From contig NC_053040.3 in the NCBI RefSeq assembly GCF_002575655.3, positions 459,592,780-459,656,779 of the forward strand: a stretch of 64,000 bases of DNA, read 5' to 3'. This DNA is from Aegilops tauschii subsp. strangulata (Eukaryota; Streptophyta; Magnoliopsida; Poales; Poaceae). Below are positions 23,476-36,400 of the stretch, piece after piece. Positions within the stretch are counted from its first letter, which is position 1. Each line of letters begins with the position of its first letter. Both the position numbers and the translations under genes were made by a program. The notes beneath the pieces were generated by a model that saw only the letters and a program-made list of their open reading frames with translations, did no database searches and was not told the DNA's origin.

Positions 23476-26459
23476 CCCATCGTCTTCCGGCTGAGGGACA
23501 AGTCGTCCCCACGCCGAAGCCCACCGAGAGGGTAGTATTCATCCCCCATTTCTTCCGCGGGCTAGGGTTTCCACTCCACCCTTTCGTCCGCGGGCTGATG
23601 TATTATTACGGGATAGACTTCCATGATCTATCCCCGAATTCTTTCCTCAACATCTTGGCGTTTATCGTCGTGTGTGAGGCCTTCCTCCGCATCCAACCCC
23701 ACTTCGGGTTGTGGCTCAAAGTCTTCAACGTGAAGCCGAAGGTGGTGGATGGTCAGCACGCGGAGTGCGGAGGAGCCATGGTGAGTAAGCTGTCCGTCTC
23801 CTGGCACAAAGGCACTTTCGTGGACACAATAAAGGAATGGCAAAAACAGTGGTTCTACATCATAGAACCCCGCGGCACCACCTGGGCCGCAGCTGCCGAA
23901 TTCCGCTCCGGCTCTCCCATGCGAGTGACCTCCTGGGTCGAGAAGAGTCCGGACTGGTGTTCACCTGATGAGCTGATAGCGCTGCAGACTTGCATTCAAA
24001 GCATGGTAACCAAGAACGTCAAGCTCGTTGATGTAATCCAGGTGATGCTAGTTCGCCGGATCCTCCCGTGCCAGCGCCGAAGCAGCCCTCTGTGGGAGTT
24101 CAATCCGAAGAAGCACCAGACCCTGGTGAGGCTCTTCGAGACTACTCACGAAGGTGCTTCGAAGTTGCTCTTTAAGGGAAACGAGAAACCACCGGCCGCA
24201 GATTCAGACCGCGGGCACGACGTTAAACACCTCGCCAGCGAGGTATGTCATTTTTAACGTATCCCCTACTTGTTTGTTTCAAGGATGATGCCTGAGCTTT
24301 TATTATTGCTTTTTCAGGACTGGATGGAGAGGGCGAAGCGGATCCAGTGTCCGGCTCCGCCGCCCGAAGAACCGGTCATCCCACGCCTGGCGAAGATGCT
24401 GGATCCGGCGCCCTATAAGGCGCTAGAGAAGAAGGCCAAGAAAAAGGCCAAGGGGGCCAAGAGTGGCCCCCGTCGCAAGGGTACTTCGGATGTGATGTCC
24501 GAAGACGACGAAGCCCATTCCTCTGTCCCTGAGGACAATGACGAGGAAGAGGAGGAGGAGAACAACCCTCCCCCTGGGGAGAGAAAGAAGAAGAGGGCGG
24601 CTTCCGCGTATCTGGAGGCGGAAACGCCCAAGAAGGGGAAGGGCGTCCCAGCGGTCAACACCGCATGAGACGTTGACAGCAGTCCGGAACGACGCCCCCG
24701 CACTAAGCCCCAGGCCGCATCATAAGTGTCATGACTCGTACGTGCGCATATCTGGCCCTTTCTCTTCATTATCTTGATATGGTTAACTGTACTATTGCAG
24801 TCCGGCCCGCGACCACATCCAGCGATCCTCATCTGGAGGTTCGCTGGATCCGACGGAAATGGCTAGCATGTCGCCGCCACCCGCTTATTCCCCCGGGGCC
24901 AGGGATGACACCGAAGTCTTGTCCCGGAGGACCACTCCGAGCCAGGGAGGGGCCCAGGACGCTGTCCGGGAGGCGCCACAAGGTGAGACCTCCACTGCCG
25001 GACGCATGGGGGAGCTGATCCCCATGGAGACTGACGGAGAGGGCCGTGTTCAGTTTGGCCCTCAGCCGAATACGATTCCAGAGACCCATATGGCTCCGGA
25101 ATCGGGCGAGCAGCCCCCTTTGAAGGAGGGGGGCGCGCCAATTCCACCGGTGGCCCCTGTCTATCCAGGGGTGCCAAATAACCTGATGGAGGTGCTACGA
25201 GGCACCTCCGTTGTGGGCGAGCATCGTGTCCTTATGGGTGCGGTGATCGAGAAGGTTCAGTCCGCCAAGAGTGGACTGAATGAAGCCTGCAGCAACCTGT
25301 TGACAGGTTTCGAGGTAAGAAAGAGAAAAACCCCATGTAGACAGTAGCCCCTGAGACACTGTCCGGTGTTCGGCAGGAAGAACCGGACAGAGGATCAATC
25401 TTTTGTTATAGGAGACTAATGTAATATGTATGAATAAGCAAGCGTCGCTGTTGGCCGCAACCTCGCATGCTGCCAAAGTCTCTGAACTGAGGCAGAGGCT
25501 GGAGCGGACCGAGAACGAGCTCGGCGAGGTTAAGGTTCGGCTCCAGGAGAAGCAAGGTGAGTGACGACTTGTTGTGTGTTTGGAAAGAATAAGCGTTGTA
25601 TATTGATCGTACTGTCGTAATATGTGCAGGAGCCGCGACCGAGGCCGAGGCCCTGAGGAAGGCCCTGGGCGACGCCGAGGAGAAGGCTGTCCAGCAGCAA
25701 GCCGCCCGTAAAAAGCTCAAGGCCCGGGTCAAAGAAGTCCAGCAGGAGCTCCAGGATGCGGTGAAGAAGTGCGAGGCCTTGGAGCATGATGCGTCGGTTC
25801 AAGGGACTGAACTCGCCAAGGCTCGTCAGAGCGCGGAGGCCGCATGGAATGAGGCCCAGGCTGCCCTGCAGGAGATCCAGGAGGCCAAGAAGACCGCGGC
25901 GGGTAAGGCATTTAAGATGCAAAGCAAGTATGCGGAGAAGCAGTACCTTTTACTAACCCGGATTCGGAGTTCCCAGGGGCCTTTTTGGATCTACCACGCA
26001 GTGTATCCGACACCGCGAAATTCTACCGAGCCGAAGGAGGGGGTTCTACGGAGAAGCTATTCTGGTAGCAATATGCGGCGCCAGAGCATCCCGTGTCCTT
26101 CACCGATCAGCTGAAAACAGCTGGTGGAGCTGCATAGGGTGGCCGAACTAGCCATGAAGGATTTGACAATCCGGCTATGGCCAGCTGAAGCTATGCCTGG
26201 CAGCTACTTCGGACTCGTGAGGCGGATGGTGAACGCCTGTCCTCGGCTGGACGTCGTCAAGCGCTCGGCCTGTATTGAAGGTGCGTGCATGGCCTTCGCC
26301 CGTTGCAAGATGTGGTGGGCGAAGATGGACGCCGTCGAGGTGACCAGAGGGCCACCAGAGGGCAAGGAGCACTGCACACCCGAACGATATTTTGCGGATG
26401 TCCTGGAGGGGTCTCGCCTTGCGGCAGCACAATGTTCACAGGACATCGTATTTGAATAA

Positions 26460-27675
26460 ATGTATTCATGTTGCCTTTGCCTTGTATTATGAAAACAAAG
26501 CCTGTTTGTAATATAATTTTTGTTATGCTTTAATTGTTTCCTCCTGTGCGGCCGTGTTGTATGTAATCTGAGGGTTGGCCAGTCGTCGGCTTCTGCCCTC
26601 ACGTAGGTAGTACGGAGGTGTTCGGGATGGAATCTAAACAATCTTGATCCAATTATATGGTCCTTGAAGGAGTTGTTTAGCGCAACGAACAAGGCAATCA
26701 GACTATGCAGCTTAAATGCCCTCACTTAGCCATAGGAGTTTTATAATAAAGCCTGGGCGCAGCCCCTGGTTCGAACCAGAATGTTGTCGGCATCTGATCG
26801 GGAAGTACTGATCCTTCGCGTAAATGCGGAAAAAATCTCCAGAGATTTTCAACCTCTCGAATAGCTGACTGGCTCTCGCCACATCATGACAGTCAGTTTT
26901 CGGCTTTCTCTACTGAGGTGCTCATCTGGGTAAACCAGGGCACAATCGCAGTAGTTCTCCCTTTACTACCCTAGCCAATGTAGCGGAACGTAGGGTAGCA
27001 AGCATAGGAGCCGGGCAACCAACTATTGACCAAAGACATGATTCGGAGCCGATGCATATAATGCTAAATTCGGAGTGCCGAACTTCTCTATAAGAAGTGT
27101 TCGGACTTTGTTGCCGTGTTATGGGGCGATGAGGAGCCCGTGGCGAATATGAAACGTACCAGAGTGTACGGGTGCTAGGAAATAGGTAATTTAAAGGAAA
27201 ACATAAGGAGAACAGAGATAGTATCTGGGGCCCTTGAACTTGGACCATGAACTGTTTCCATTATAGTTGGATTGATGCGTCAAAGCACATTGATACAAAA
27301 TAGTGCAATAAGCAACCGACTATTTGACATGCCACAACCAAAGGCGAGCTGCGTGTGGGTCCTGAAAACGTATAGACTAATCGTTGAATTGGCCTCTAGG
27401 GCTTCCCCTGTACGCATGTGATCCGTGTCAATCCGGTGTATTTATCCTTTGACAGGACCATTAATCAGGCCGTTGAAGGAGGCCCGCATAAAAGAAACCT
27501 GAAAAAAAAAAAGGAAATAGTAAAGGTATGTGTGTGTCCGGGATCGGTCTAGCCGAACTGTAGATCCCGGGCTAGCTTGTGCCTCCGTCGATGCCCATGG
27601 AATTTTGAGTGTGTAATTATGTACGCGTGGTACGAATGCCACTATCTCATCGGGACTGGGACGGAGGCCGAATTG
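26460..27675. other. Element C spacer between antisense gene and protease
   Basis: About 1.2 kb without a convincing frame, located where autonomous Tat elements carry RT, RNase H and integrase. Short blocks are shared with the D spacer at 36,800-38,019 (for example cgcgtacataattacacac on the minus strand against D's tgcataattatgcac). Both spacers are about the same length. Confidence 0.7.
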
Positions 27676-30600
27676 CTAATCGAGCTCTTGACGAGCCGCG
27701 CTGTCCTGTTGCAGTGTAGTCCGGACCCTCTTAATGATGTCCAGGGGCTCGACAGCCGGACTATGGTGCTGCTTGAGAAGGCCACTCTGTACCTCTGCTG
27801 CTAGGGCGGCGGTGTGCTCCTCTGTTCGGAGGGAGAGTTTCGTGTTTCCGTTGAGTGTTATGACACCACGTGGACCGGGCATCTTGAGCTTGAGGTAAGC
27901 ATAGTGTGGCACCGCGTTGAATCTAGCAAACGTGGTTCGTCCGAGCAGTGCGTGGTAGCCGCTGCGGAAGGGGATGATATCGAAGATTAACTCTTCGCTT
28001 CGGAAGTTGTCCGGAGAACCGAAGACCACCTCTAGCGTGATTGAGCCCATACAACGGGCCTCTACGCCTGGTATGACTCCTTTAAAGGTAGTCTTTGTGG
28101 GTTTGATTCGTGAGGGATTGATGCCCATCTTCCGCACTATATCCTGATAGAGCGGGTTGAGGCTACTACCACCGTCCATTAGGACTCGTGTTAGGTGAAA
28201 TCCGTCGATGATTGGGTCGAGGACTAGTGCAGCCGAACCGCCATGAAGGATACTAGTTGGGTGACCTCGATAATCAAAGGTGATCGGGAATGACAACCAT
28301 GGATTGAACTTTGGGGCGACTGGCTCTACCGCATAGACGTCCCTGAGTGCGCGCTTGCACTCCCTTTTGGGGATGTGTGTAGCATATATCATGTTTACCG
28401 TTTTGACTTGAGGGGGAAATTTCTTCTGCCCCCAGTGTTCGGCTGCCGGGGCTCTTTGTCCTCGTCCTCACTTTGTGATCCCTTTTTTTGTTTTCGGCAT
28501 TTAACTTGCCAGCCTGTTTGAAAACCCAACAATCTCTGTTGGTGTGATTGGCTTGTTTATCTGGGGTGCCATATATCTGGCACGGGCGATCGAGTATGCG
28601 GTCCAGGCTGGATGGTCCCTCACTGTTCCTTTTGTAGGGCTTTTTCCGTTGGCCGGACTTGGAGCCGCTGAATTCGGTGTTAACTGTGGTGTCATCGGTG
28701 TTATCGCCATTGCTTCGGCGTTTGTGCCTATTGCGCCGGAGCTTGCCGGTGCTGTTCTTGGCCTCGGAGGGGCCCGCCTCGCTAGCTGTGTTTTTGCTAC
28801 GAGCCAGCCAGCTATCCTCACCCGCGCAAAAGCAGGTCATGAGTGCCGTGAGGGCTGCCATAGACTTTGGCTTTTCTTGGCCAAGGTGGTTTCGTCGCAG
28901 ATGCTGTGTTTAAAGGCCGCTAGGGCTTCGGCATCCGGACAGTCAACGATCTGGTTCTTTGTGGTTAGGAATCTAGTCCAGAATTTTCTGGCTGATTCTC
29001 CAGGTTGTTGAACTATGTGGCTTAAGTCATCGGCATCAGGCGGCCGGACATATGTACCTTGGAAGTTGTCAAGAAAGGCTTCTTCCAAGTCTTCCCAGCT
29101 GCCGATGGAATTTTCAGGCAGGCTATTTAACCAGTGTCGAGCTGGTCCTTTGAGCTTTAGTGGGAGGTATTTGATGGCGTGGAGGTCGTCTCCGCGGGCC
29201 ATGTGGATGTGGAGAATAAAGTCCTCGATCCATACTGCGGGATCGGTTGTTCCGTCGTATGATTTAATATTGATGGGTTTGAACCCCTCGGGGAATTCAT
29301 GATCCATTACTTCATCTGTGAAGCAAAGAGGGTGTGTGGCGCCTCTATATCGGGCCGCGTCGTGGCGCACCTCCGATGGAGTCCGCCTGCGGTTATCGGC
29401 CCGGGAGTGACTGGGTTTGTCACGTCCGAATAGGTAGCCATCGTCGCGAGTCGAAGAACGTCCTCGTGATCCGTAGATTGATCTGGTGTGTCCTGCTCTC
29501 TTGTCCAGGTCTTGCCGAAGGTCGTATGTATAATCCCGAACTGTTTTGTCTTTCCTTTTGCGTGGTGGGGCGGGCTGCTGTTCGGCCTGAGTTGCCGCTT
29601 TGTCCCGACCGCGGGGCGGTCGGTCCGCCGCACTATCACGACCGCGTGGTGGTCGCTCCGCATTGCGCGAGGGATGTATAGGCTCCGACGCCTCCTCATC
29701 GAACTAAAGTAGCAGTCTCCGTTTTGGGTAGCTCTTGGCTGGGCGCTTGAGGCCGTATTCTTCGGCTGCCAGGACGTCAGTCCACCTGTCAATGAGCAGG
29801 TCTTGATTAGCTTGGAGCTGCTGCTGCTTCTTCTTCCGGCTTCTTGTAGTGGCTATTAGCTGGCGCTTGAAGCCCTCCTGCTCGAGGGGTGCCTCAGGCA
29901 CGATGAAGTCCTCATTGCTGAGGCTTCCCTCATCCTCGGAGGGTGGACGGTAACTATCGTCATCCGGGTCACTGGGCATGGCCTATTTATCAGGGTTAAC
30001 TTGCTCATTGTCTTGTTCTTCCTGTTCGGATGTTGCTCCAGCAGGGTCTTCGTTGTTTTCGGCGTCGTCCGGAGTACTATTTTCTCCGGTGCTAGTGTTG
30101 CCGTCCTTTGAGCGACGTGGCTTAGAACGGCGTTTAGGGCGCCGGTGCTTGGACTGTGTCTCAGAAGGTTTATTCGCATCTGGGTCTTCTTTGCCATCGC
30201 CGCTGGATTCTTTGGGTGTATCAACCATGTACACATCGTATGAAGAGGTGGCCGTCCAACGTCCAGTGAATGGCGGGTCTTGGCCGTGCTCCTTATCAGC
30301 ATCGTCGTCCATACCGTCGATGTCTTCGGAGCCATATTCAAGCATGTCGGTTAAGTCCTCGACAGTGGCTATGAAGTGGGTGGTGGGTGGGAAGCAAAAT
30401 TCTCCGTCGTCAACCCCTGGTTCAAACCGGACATAGTTCGGCTACGAGTCCCCTGCCAAGGACAGGTTCTTTAAAGAGTTTAGCACATCGCCCAAAGGTG
30501 AGCGCTGGAAGATGTCTGCGGCGCTGAATTCGAAAATCGATAACCGATCCAGCTTGGTGTCCGCAAGCGTTCGTGGTTCGGAACTTATGGCCGGAGACGA

Positions 30601-31029
30601 GTCCGGAGTTCCACTGACGCAAATATTGCAAGGTGTCGAGCCTGTGTGCGGCTCCAACGCCGCAGACTCTATGGCCTCGGATGGCACGATCTGCCCCGGC
30701 TCCAAGGCCGTCGCGGCAACAGGAACCATCTCCTGGACGTGGTCCGATGACAGATTTAAGTCATGTTCATCGGAGCAAGGGGAAGCGATCGTCGTGGTCT
30801 CAAATCCGTCGAAGATCAAGTCTCCACGGATATCCGCGATGTAGTTCAAGCTTCCGAATCTAACCTGATGGTCAGGGGCGTAGCTATCGATCTGCTCCAG
30901 ATGGCCAAGCGAGTTGGCCCGCAGTACGAAGCCGCCGAACACTAAAATCTGTCCGGAGAGGAAGGTTTCTCCTTGGACAACGTCACTATCAACGATTGGA
31001 GGGGCCATCGAACCTTTCGTCGATGGCAC
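27676..31029 (-). pseudogene. Element C gag and aspartic protease, broken into several frames
   Basis: The minus strand begins MPSTKGSMAPPIVDSD at 31,029 and continues through frames at 30,345-29,983 and 29,979-29,704 (acidic, basic and Ser-rich tracts). The gag core (29,370-28,837) contains GTTDPAVWIEDF, LKLKGPARHWLNSLPENS and YVRPPDADDLSHI, PF03732-like. A Lys-rich segment (28,861-28,274) and protease (28,392-27,676) with VLMDGGSSLNPLY follow. The stretch CQIYGTPDKQANHTNRDCWVF looks like a variant zinc knuckle, written here as CQIYG and HTNRDCW. Frames overlap or shift several times, so the copy is inactive. No RT follows. Confidence 0.85.
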
Positions 31030-31055
31030 AGTGGAACTCTCAATGAAAGCACCAA

Positions 31056-31535
31056 TGTCGGTGTCAAAACCGGCGGATCTCGGGTAGGGGGTCCCGAACT
31101 GTGCGTCTAAGGTCGATGGTAACAGGAGACGGGGGACACGATGTTTACCCAGGTTCAGGCCCTCTCTATAGAGGTAATACCCTACTTCCTGCTTGATTGA
31201 TCTTGATGAATATGAGTATTACAAGAGTTGATCTACCACGAGATCGTAATGGCTAAACCCCTAGAAGTCTAGCCTGTATGACTATGGTAATGAGTATATC
31301 CTTTCCGGACTACCCCCTCTGGTTTATATAGATACCAGGGGGGTCTAGGGTTACATGGAGTCGGTTACATAGGAAGGAATCTTCATAGTTGATCGCCAAG
31401 CTTGCCTTCCATGCCAAGGAGAGTCCTATCCGGACACGGGTACAGTCTTCGGCCTTTGTGTCTTCACAGCCCACCAGTCCGGCCCATGGATAATAGGCCG
31501 GACGCCCGAGGACCCCTTAGTCCAGGACTCCCTCA
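31056..31535 (-). repeat. Element C 5' LTR
   Basis: 480 bp, minus orientation. A TATA-like tctatataaacc (complement of 31,321-31,333) would drive leftward transcription into gag. The primer-site region ttggtgctttcattgagag (complement of about 31,037-31,055) follows directly; the same site is found in D. I could not identify the primer tRNA. Confidence 0.94.
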
Positions 31536-31540
31536 GCAGG

Positions 31541-32995
31541 CAGCCCTTTTAACCAAGTACGGGCCGTCCCATCCAACATCATGGTGAAGTACTTGGCACA
31601 CGCAACATCGCTAACCTCCAACAGCTCCATGGCCATCTCGTAACTCTCAATTCACGCCTCAGGGGGTAAGTCGGCTGTGTAGTTAGGCACCTTACGAGGT
31701 CCTTTGAAATCCTTGGGCAGACGCTCATTATGCAGAGCTGGCACTAAACATGGTACACCCGTGGTTCTAGAGGTCACGCCTGCCTCCACCGAAGTCGTTG
31801 GATAAGCCAGAAGATGTTGATGAGCCGCCTGCTCAGCTTCTCGACATGCTCTGTCCTGGTCCACCAAATCCTGAGCATCATCGCGCGTCGGGTCTGTCCA
31901 TGAGGCTGGTTACGGCGCCTGTCACTGCTTGAAACGGCCGGTGAGTCCATGTGTTTGCTATAACTCCGGCTTGGGCGAGGGGTCGAGTGAATCCTCTCAC
32001 AACTGTAAGAATATGCCTCCTGCTGCACCAGAGCTGTCTGAAGAAGCTCTCTCGCCCTTTGCGTTTCAACCGCAGCTAGAGACTCACCTTCAACTGGGAG
32101 AGCCGCCAATCGTGTCGCCGCAACGATCATGTTATCCAACGGGTTAGAATAATGACCCGATGGTGTCGGCACATATCGTGGTGGGGTATTATTTAGATGA
32201 GGCGGATCTGTTGTGCGCGGCTGAACCGGCGCTCCGGTCCTAGGCATGGTCACCAGCCGATTTATCTCTGGCGGGTTACTGGTCCCCGCTCCGGGCGTAG
32301 GGAAAAGGTTCCGCGGATCGTAAACCGGGGGTAGACGACTCCGGTGCTTCCTCCTTAAAATCTCGTTTGAAGCGTTCTGATCCATTGTGAGCCAGTAAGA
32401 ATCCGCTTGAATCCGCTGTGCCCGAGCATCCAACACAGCTTGCTCCGCAGTCATCCCAGCGTCCTCAGCCGCGAGATCCTCCTTGGCTTGTGCTATCTCA
32501 TCACGCAATTTCGCAACCTATGTGTTGTGTTGATCTTGATTTGCCGGGTTAATATTTGCTGCTAACAATGTTGTCAGACTGTCCAGTAGGTCGGTCAGGA
32601 CCTGAGCCGGCGGGCTCACAGGGCCTCCTACCCCGGCTGCCGTTGCCGCTGCTGAGCCGGAAATCATCACTGCTGCAGTTGTAGAATTCGGTGCTGGCTG
32701 TGTACCGGCTATGAAAATTGCGACCCTACTCGGCGGCTCATAGGGGTCCAGAATACTGTCGCCATCGGAATAGCCCCCAAACCGGCCATCTTGCAGCTGA
32801 TACATTGAATTAGTCTCGCGTGTGGACGATTCACCATCAGAGTAGATGGCTGTCTCGCCGCCGGACATGGGTCCTTCCTCAAATTCCGCCCCATGGATGA
32901 ATCCAACGAAGGCGCGCTTCACGGCGGGTTGAACTCGGGTGGGTCATGCACGCTGAGCCGTCTCGATGATGTCGGTGCAGATGTCCGGCTCAGGG
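31541..32995 (-). pseudogene. Element B gag, middle part between insertions C and D
   Basis: Minus-strand frames 32,922-32,518 and 32,508-31,652 form one gag segment broken by a stop (tag at about 32,518-32,520) and a frameshift near 31,870. Visible are EPPSRVAIFIAGTQ, an Ala/Gly-rich stretch, AEQAVLDARAQRIQADSYWL (20 residues) and PPVYDPRNLFPTP. The segment is Pro/Ser-rich and would come before the gag core. It continues upstream past D to 42,133. Confidence 0.75.
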
Positions 32996-33000
32996 CCCGA

Positions 33001-33470
33001 TGAGGGAGTCCTGGATTAAGGGGTCCTCGGGCGTCCGGGCTATGTGACGTGGGCCGAACTAATGGCCCGTGAAGATACAAGGCGGAGGATTTTCTCCGTG
33101 TCCGGATGGGACTCTCCTTTGCGTGGATGGCAAGCTTGGCGTTCGGATGTGAAGATTCCTTTCTCTATAAACTGACTCTGTACAACCCTAGGTTCCTCCG
33201 GTGTCTATATAATCTGGAGGGTTTAGTCCGTAGAGGCAATCATAATCATACAGGCTATACATCTAGGGTTTAGCCATTACGATCTCGAGGTAGATCAACC
33301 CTTGTAAACCCCATATTCATCCAAGATAATCAAGCAAGAAGTAGGGTATTACCTCCATCAAGAGGGCCCGAACCTGGGTAAACATCGTATCCCTGTCTCT
33401 TGTTACCTTCGATCCTAAGACGCACAGTTCGGGACCCCCTACCCGAGATCTGCCGGTTTTGACATCGACA
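33001..33470 (+). repeat. Element D 5' LTR
   Basis: 470 bp. The TATA-like tctatataat near 33,204-33,213 points rightwards. The primer-site region ttggtgctttcactgagaat starts at 33,471, matching the site used by C. Confidence 0.94.
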
Positions 33471-33496
33471 TTGGTGCTTTCACTGAGAATTCCACT

Positions 33497-36400
33497 GTGC
33501 CGTCGACAGAAGGCTCGGTGGCTCCATCAATCATCTATAACAACACTGTTCGAGGTGAGACTTTCCTCCCCACCCAAATCTTCGTGTTCAGCGGCTTCGC
33601 GCAGCGTGCCAACTCAATTGGCCACCTCAAACAGATCGACAGCTACGCCCCCAGTCATCAGATCAGTTTTGGGAATCTGAACTATGTCGCCGATATCCGA
33701 GGAAACTTGACCTTTGAAGGATTCACGGCTTCGACCACTGCTCAGGCCCTAGAGCCGGAGCAAACCGCTGAATCCGAGGACGGGGGCCTGGAGCCCGCCG
33801 GATTCGCATCGGTTATCAAACCTACTACCGCTGATCCAGAGGAAACAGTGTCATTGGTTATCCCGAAGTCATACCGGATTTCCCCTGGTACGGGAAGGCC
33901 GGACTCATCCCCGGATTTTGAATCCGAACTCTCGTGATCTACGGCTGATGAGCACGGCCAGGAGACCTTCACCTCGCCCGACGCTAGAGGTTTTTATCTC
34001 CCTGGCCGAACCTCGCTTTTAAGCGAGACTCTGGACTTAATGCGATCCCTCATCATTACAGAGGAACGACGTCCGAACTACGCCCAGCCCGGGCTAGGGG
34101 CTGAGAGCGGGGAATTTTACGTCCCACTCACCACCCACTTCATAGCCACTGTCGAGGACCTAACCGACATGCTTGACCGTAACTCCGAAGACATCTATGG
34201 TATGGACGTCGATGCCGGAGATGAACAAAGCCAAAACCCGCCGCATACCGGACGCTGGGCGGCCACCTCCACATACGACGTATACATGGTGGATACGCCA
34301 AAAGAGGATGGCGATGAAGGTAGTAAGGATCCAATCAAGGACAATAGCACTGATAAACCACCAAAGCGGCGGCATCAGCGGTGCCGTTCAAAATCACGCT
34401 GCGACAAAGAAAGCAATACTGGCAATGGAGACGATAACACTCTGGAGAATGCCGAAGACCCAGACGCCCCCATCAAACCAACATCTGAACATGATGATAG
34501 GGAGGAGGGGCAGGGTAACCCTGACGAGCCAGTCGGGAACGAGGACTCGGAGGACATCAATTATATGCCACCCTCCGAAGATGAAATAAGCCTCGGCGAC
34601 GAAGACTTCATCGTGCCAGAGAACCCCTCGAGCAAGAACGCTTTAAGCAACAGCTCATCGCAACCGCGAGGAGCCTGAAAAGGAAGCAGCAACGGCTTCA
34701 AGACAAACAAGATACGCTCAACGATAGATGGACTAATGTCCTGGCAGCCGAGGAATACGGCTGCGCACGACCAACCAAAAGCTACCCGAAGCGCAAGTTG
34801 TTACCCCAATTCGATGTTGAGGCGCGGGATCCCCTAACATCAGCGTGTAACGCAGCCGATAAACCAGACCGGCTACCGCGTGGCCGAGACAGAACGACTA
34901 CCCAAGCCGAACACCATCCCACATTACCCCGCCGTAAAGGTAGGGAGACAGTGGCCCGGGATTACACCTACGACAGGACCTGGACACTAGGGTAGGCCTA
35001 GCCAGATCAATCTACGGGTCAAGGGGACGTGCCCCAACACGAGAGGACGACTATCAGGCCCAGCCTGATCAACACAACCTCACTCGGGGTGAAAACCGCA
35101 TAGGGACGTCCGCCGAACTCCATCGCGACGTCGCCCGTTATAGAGGCGCTGCACACCCCCTATGCTTCATCGAGGAAGTAATGGAGCATGAATTCCCAGA
35201 AGGGTTTAAACCTATGAATATCGAATCATATGATGGAACAACCGACCCCGTAGTATGGATTGAGGATTTTCTTCTCCATATCCACATGGCCGCGGTGATG
35301 ATCTCCATGCCATCAAATACCTCCCACTAAAATTAAAGGGACCAGCCCGGCACTAGCTAAACAGCCTCCCAGAGAACTCCATTGGCAACTGGGAAGACTT
35401 GGAAGACGCCTTTCGCGACAACTTCCAAGGTACATATGCCCGGCCTCCAGACGCTGATGACCTCAGTCACATCATCCAGCAGCCCGGAGAGTCAGCCAGG
35501 AAACTTTGGACTAGGTTCCTAATTAAAAAGAACCAAATTGTCGACTGTCCAGACGCCAAAGCCCTCGCGGCCTTTAAACATAGTGTCCGAGATGAGTGGC
35601 TTGCACATCACCTCGGCCAAGAAAAACCTAGGTCCATGGCAGCTCTTACCGCACTAATGACCCGCTTTTGCGTGGGAGAAGATAGCTGGCTTGCTCGTAG
35701 AAGCAATAGCACCAGCGATCCTGGCACCTCCGAAGCCAGGGACGGCAATGGCAAGACACAACGCAATAAAAGCAAGCGTCAAAACAATAATGCAGGAACC
35801 CAAGACACAGCGATCAACGCGGGATTCAGTGGCCCCAAATCCGGTCAATGGAAGAAGCCATTCAAGGCAAACAGAGATGGTCCATCCAGTTTAGACAAGA
35901 TACTGGATCGGCCCTGTCAGATTCATGGCAGCCCTGACAAACCCGCCAACCATACCAACAGAAATTGCTGGGTTTTCAAACAAGCCGGCAAGCTCAATGC
36001 CGAACACAAAGGGAAGGGGCCGCCCAATGACAGCGAAGACGAAGAGACTCGCCAACCGAACACCGGGGGACAAAAGCAATTTCCCCCTGAAGTAAAAACA
36101 GTAAACATGATATATGTGACGCATATCCCTACAAGGGAGTGCAAGCGTGCACTACGAGACGTCTACGCCATAAAGCCGATCGCCCCAAAATTTAACCCAT
36201 GGGTGGCCTGCTCGATCACTTTTGATCGCAAGGACCACCCAACCAGTATCCGTCACGGAGGTTCGGCAGCTCTGGTCCTCGATCCAATTATCGATGGATT
36301 CCATCTCATGCGAGTCCTTATGGATGGCGGCAGTAGCCTTAATTTACTCTATCAAGACACTATCCGCAAGATGGGCATTGATCCCTCAAGGATCAAGTCC

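Larger units (their letters stand above)
15918..26459 (+). pseudogene. Element C antisense accessory gene, multi-exon, split by element E
   Basis: Starts MSGSGGQGKWMVSS at 15,918. E interrupts it after 16,022, and it resumes at 23,481 in RLPAEGQVVP. The N-terminal domain (VVFIPHFFRGLGFPLHPF, YYGIDFHDLSP) resembles PF04195. Splice borders fit GT-AG throughout: exons to 24,242; from 24,318 (with a TGA at 24,666 in the long frame); 24,801-25,314; 25,412-25,556; 25,630-25,902; 25,977-26,459. The exon at 25,630 is strongly coiled-coil. The last encodes LWPAEAMPGSYFGLV, KMWWAKMDAVE, CTPERYFADVLEG and stops at 26,457-26,459. A nuclear or chromatin role is often guessed for such genes, but function is unknown. 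Confidence 0.72.
14891..31535 (-). mobile_element. Element C: Fatima-like non-autonomous Gypsy element inserted in B gag, TSD gcagg
   Basis: LTRs at 14,891-15,372 and 31,056-31,535, with perfect flanking duplications gcagg (14,886-14,890 and 31,536-31,540). Without E it is about 9.2 kb, nearly the same as D. The minus strand encodes gag and protease only. RT, RNase H and integrase are absent between 27,676 and 26,459. The plus strand carries the antisense accessory gene. My hand alignment of the LTRs gives about 11 substitutions plus one 2-bp indel in 480 bp (about 2.3%). The Fatima name is from recall of the LTR start TGAGGGAGTCCTGGATTA. Confidence 0.93.

Noticed and set aside
24863..25177. 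Minus-strand ORFs opposite the C antisense gene
   Set aside because: They are shadows of the GC-rich exons, with Pro/Arg-rich composition and no domain.
28544..29712. Plus-strand ORFs opposite the C gag
   Set aside because: They mirror the gag frame; the minus strand has the conserved gag core.
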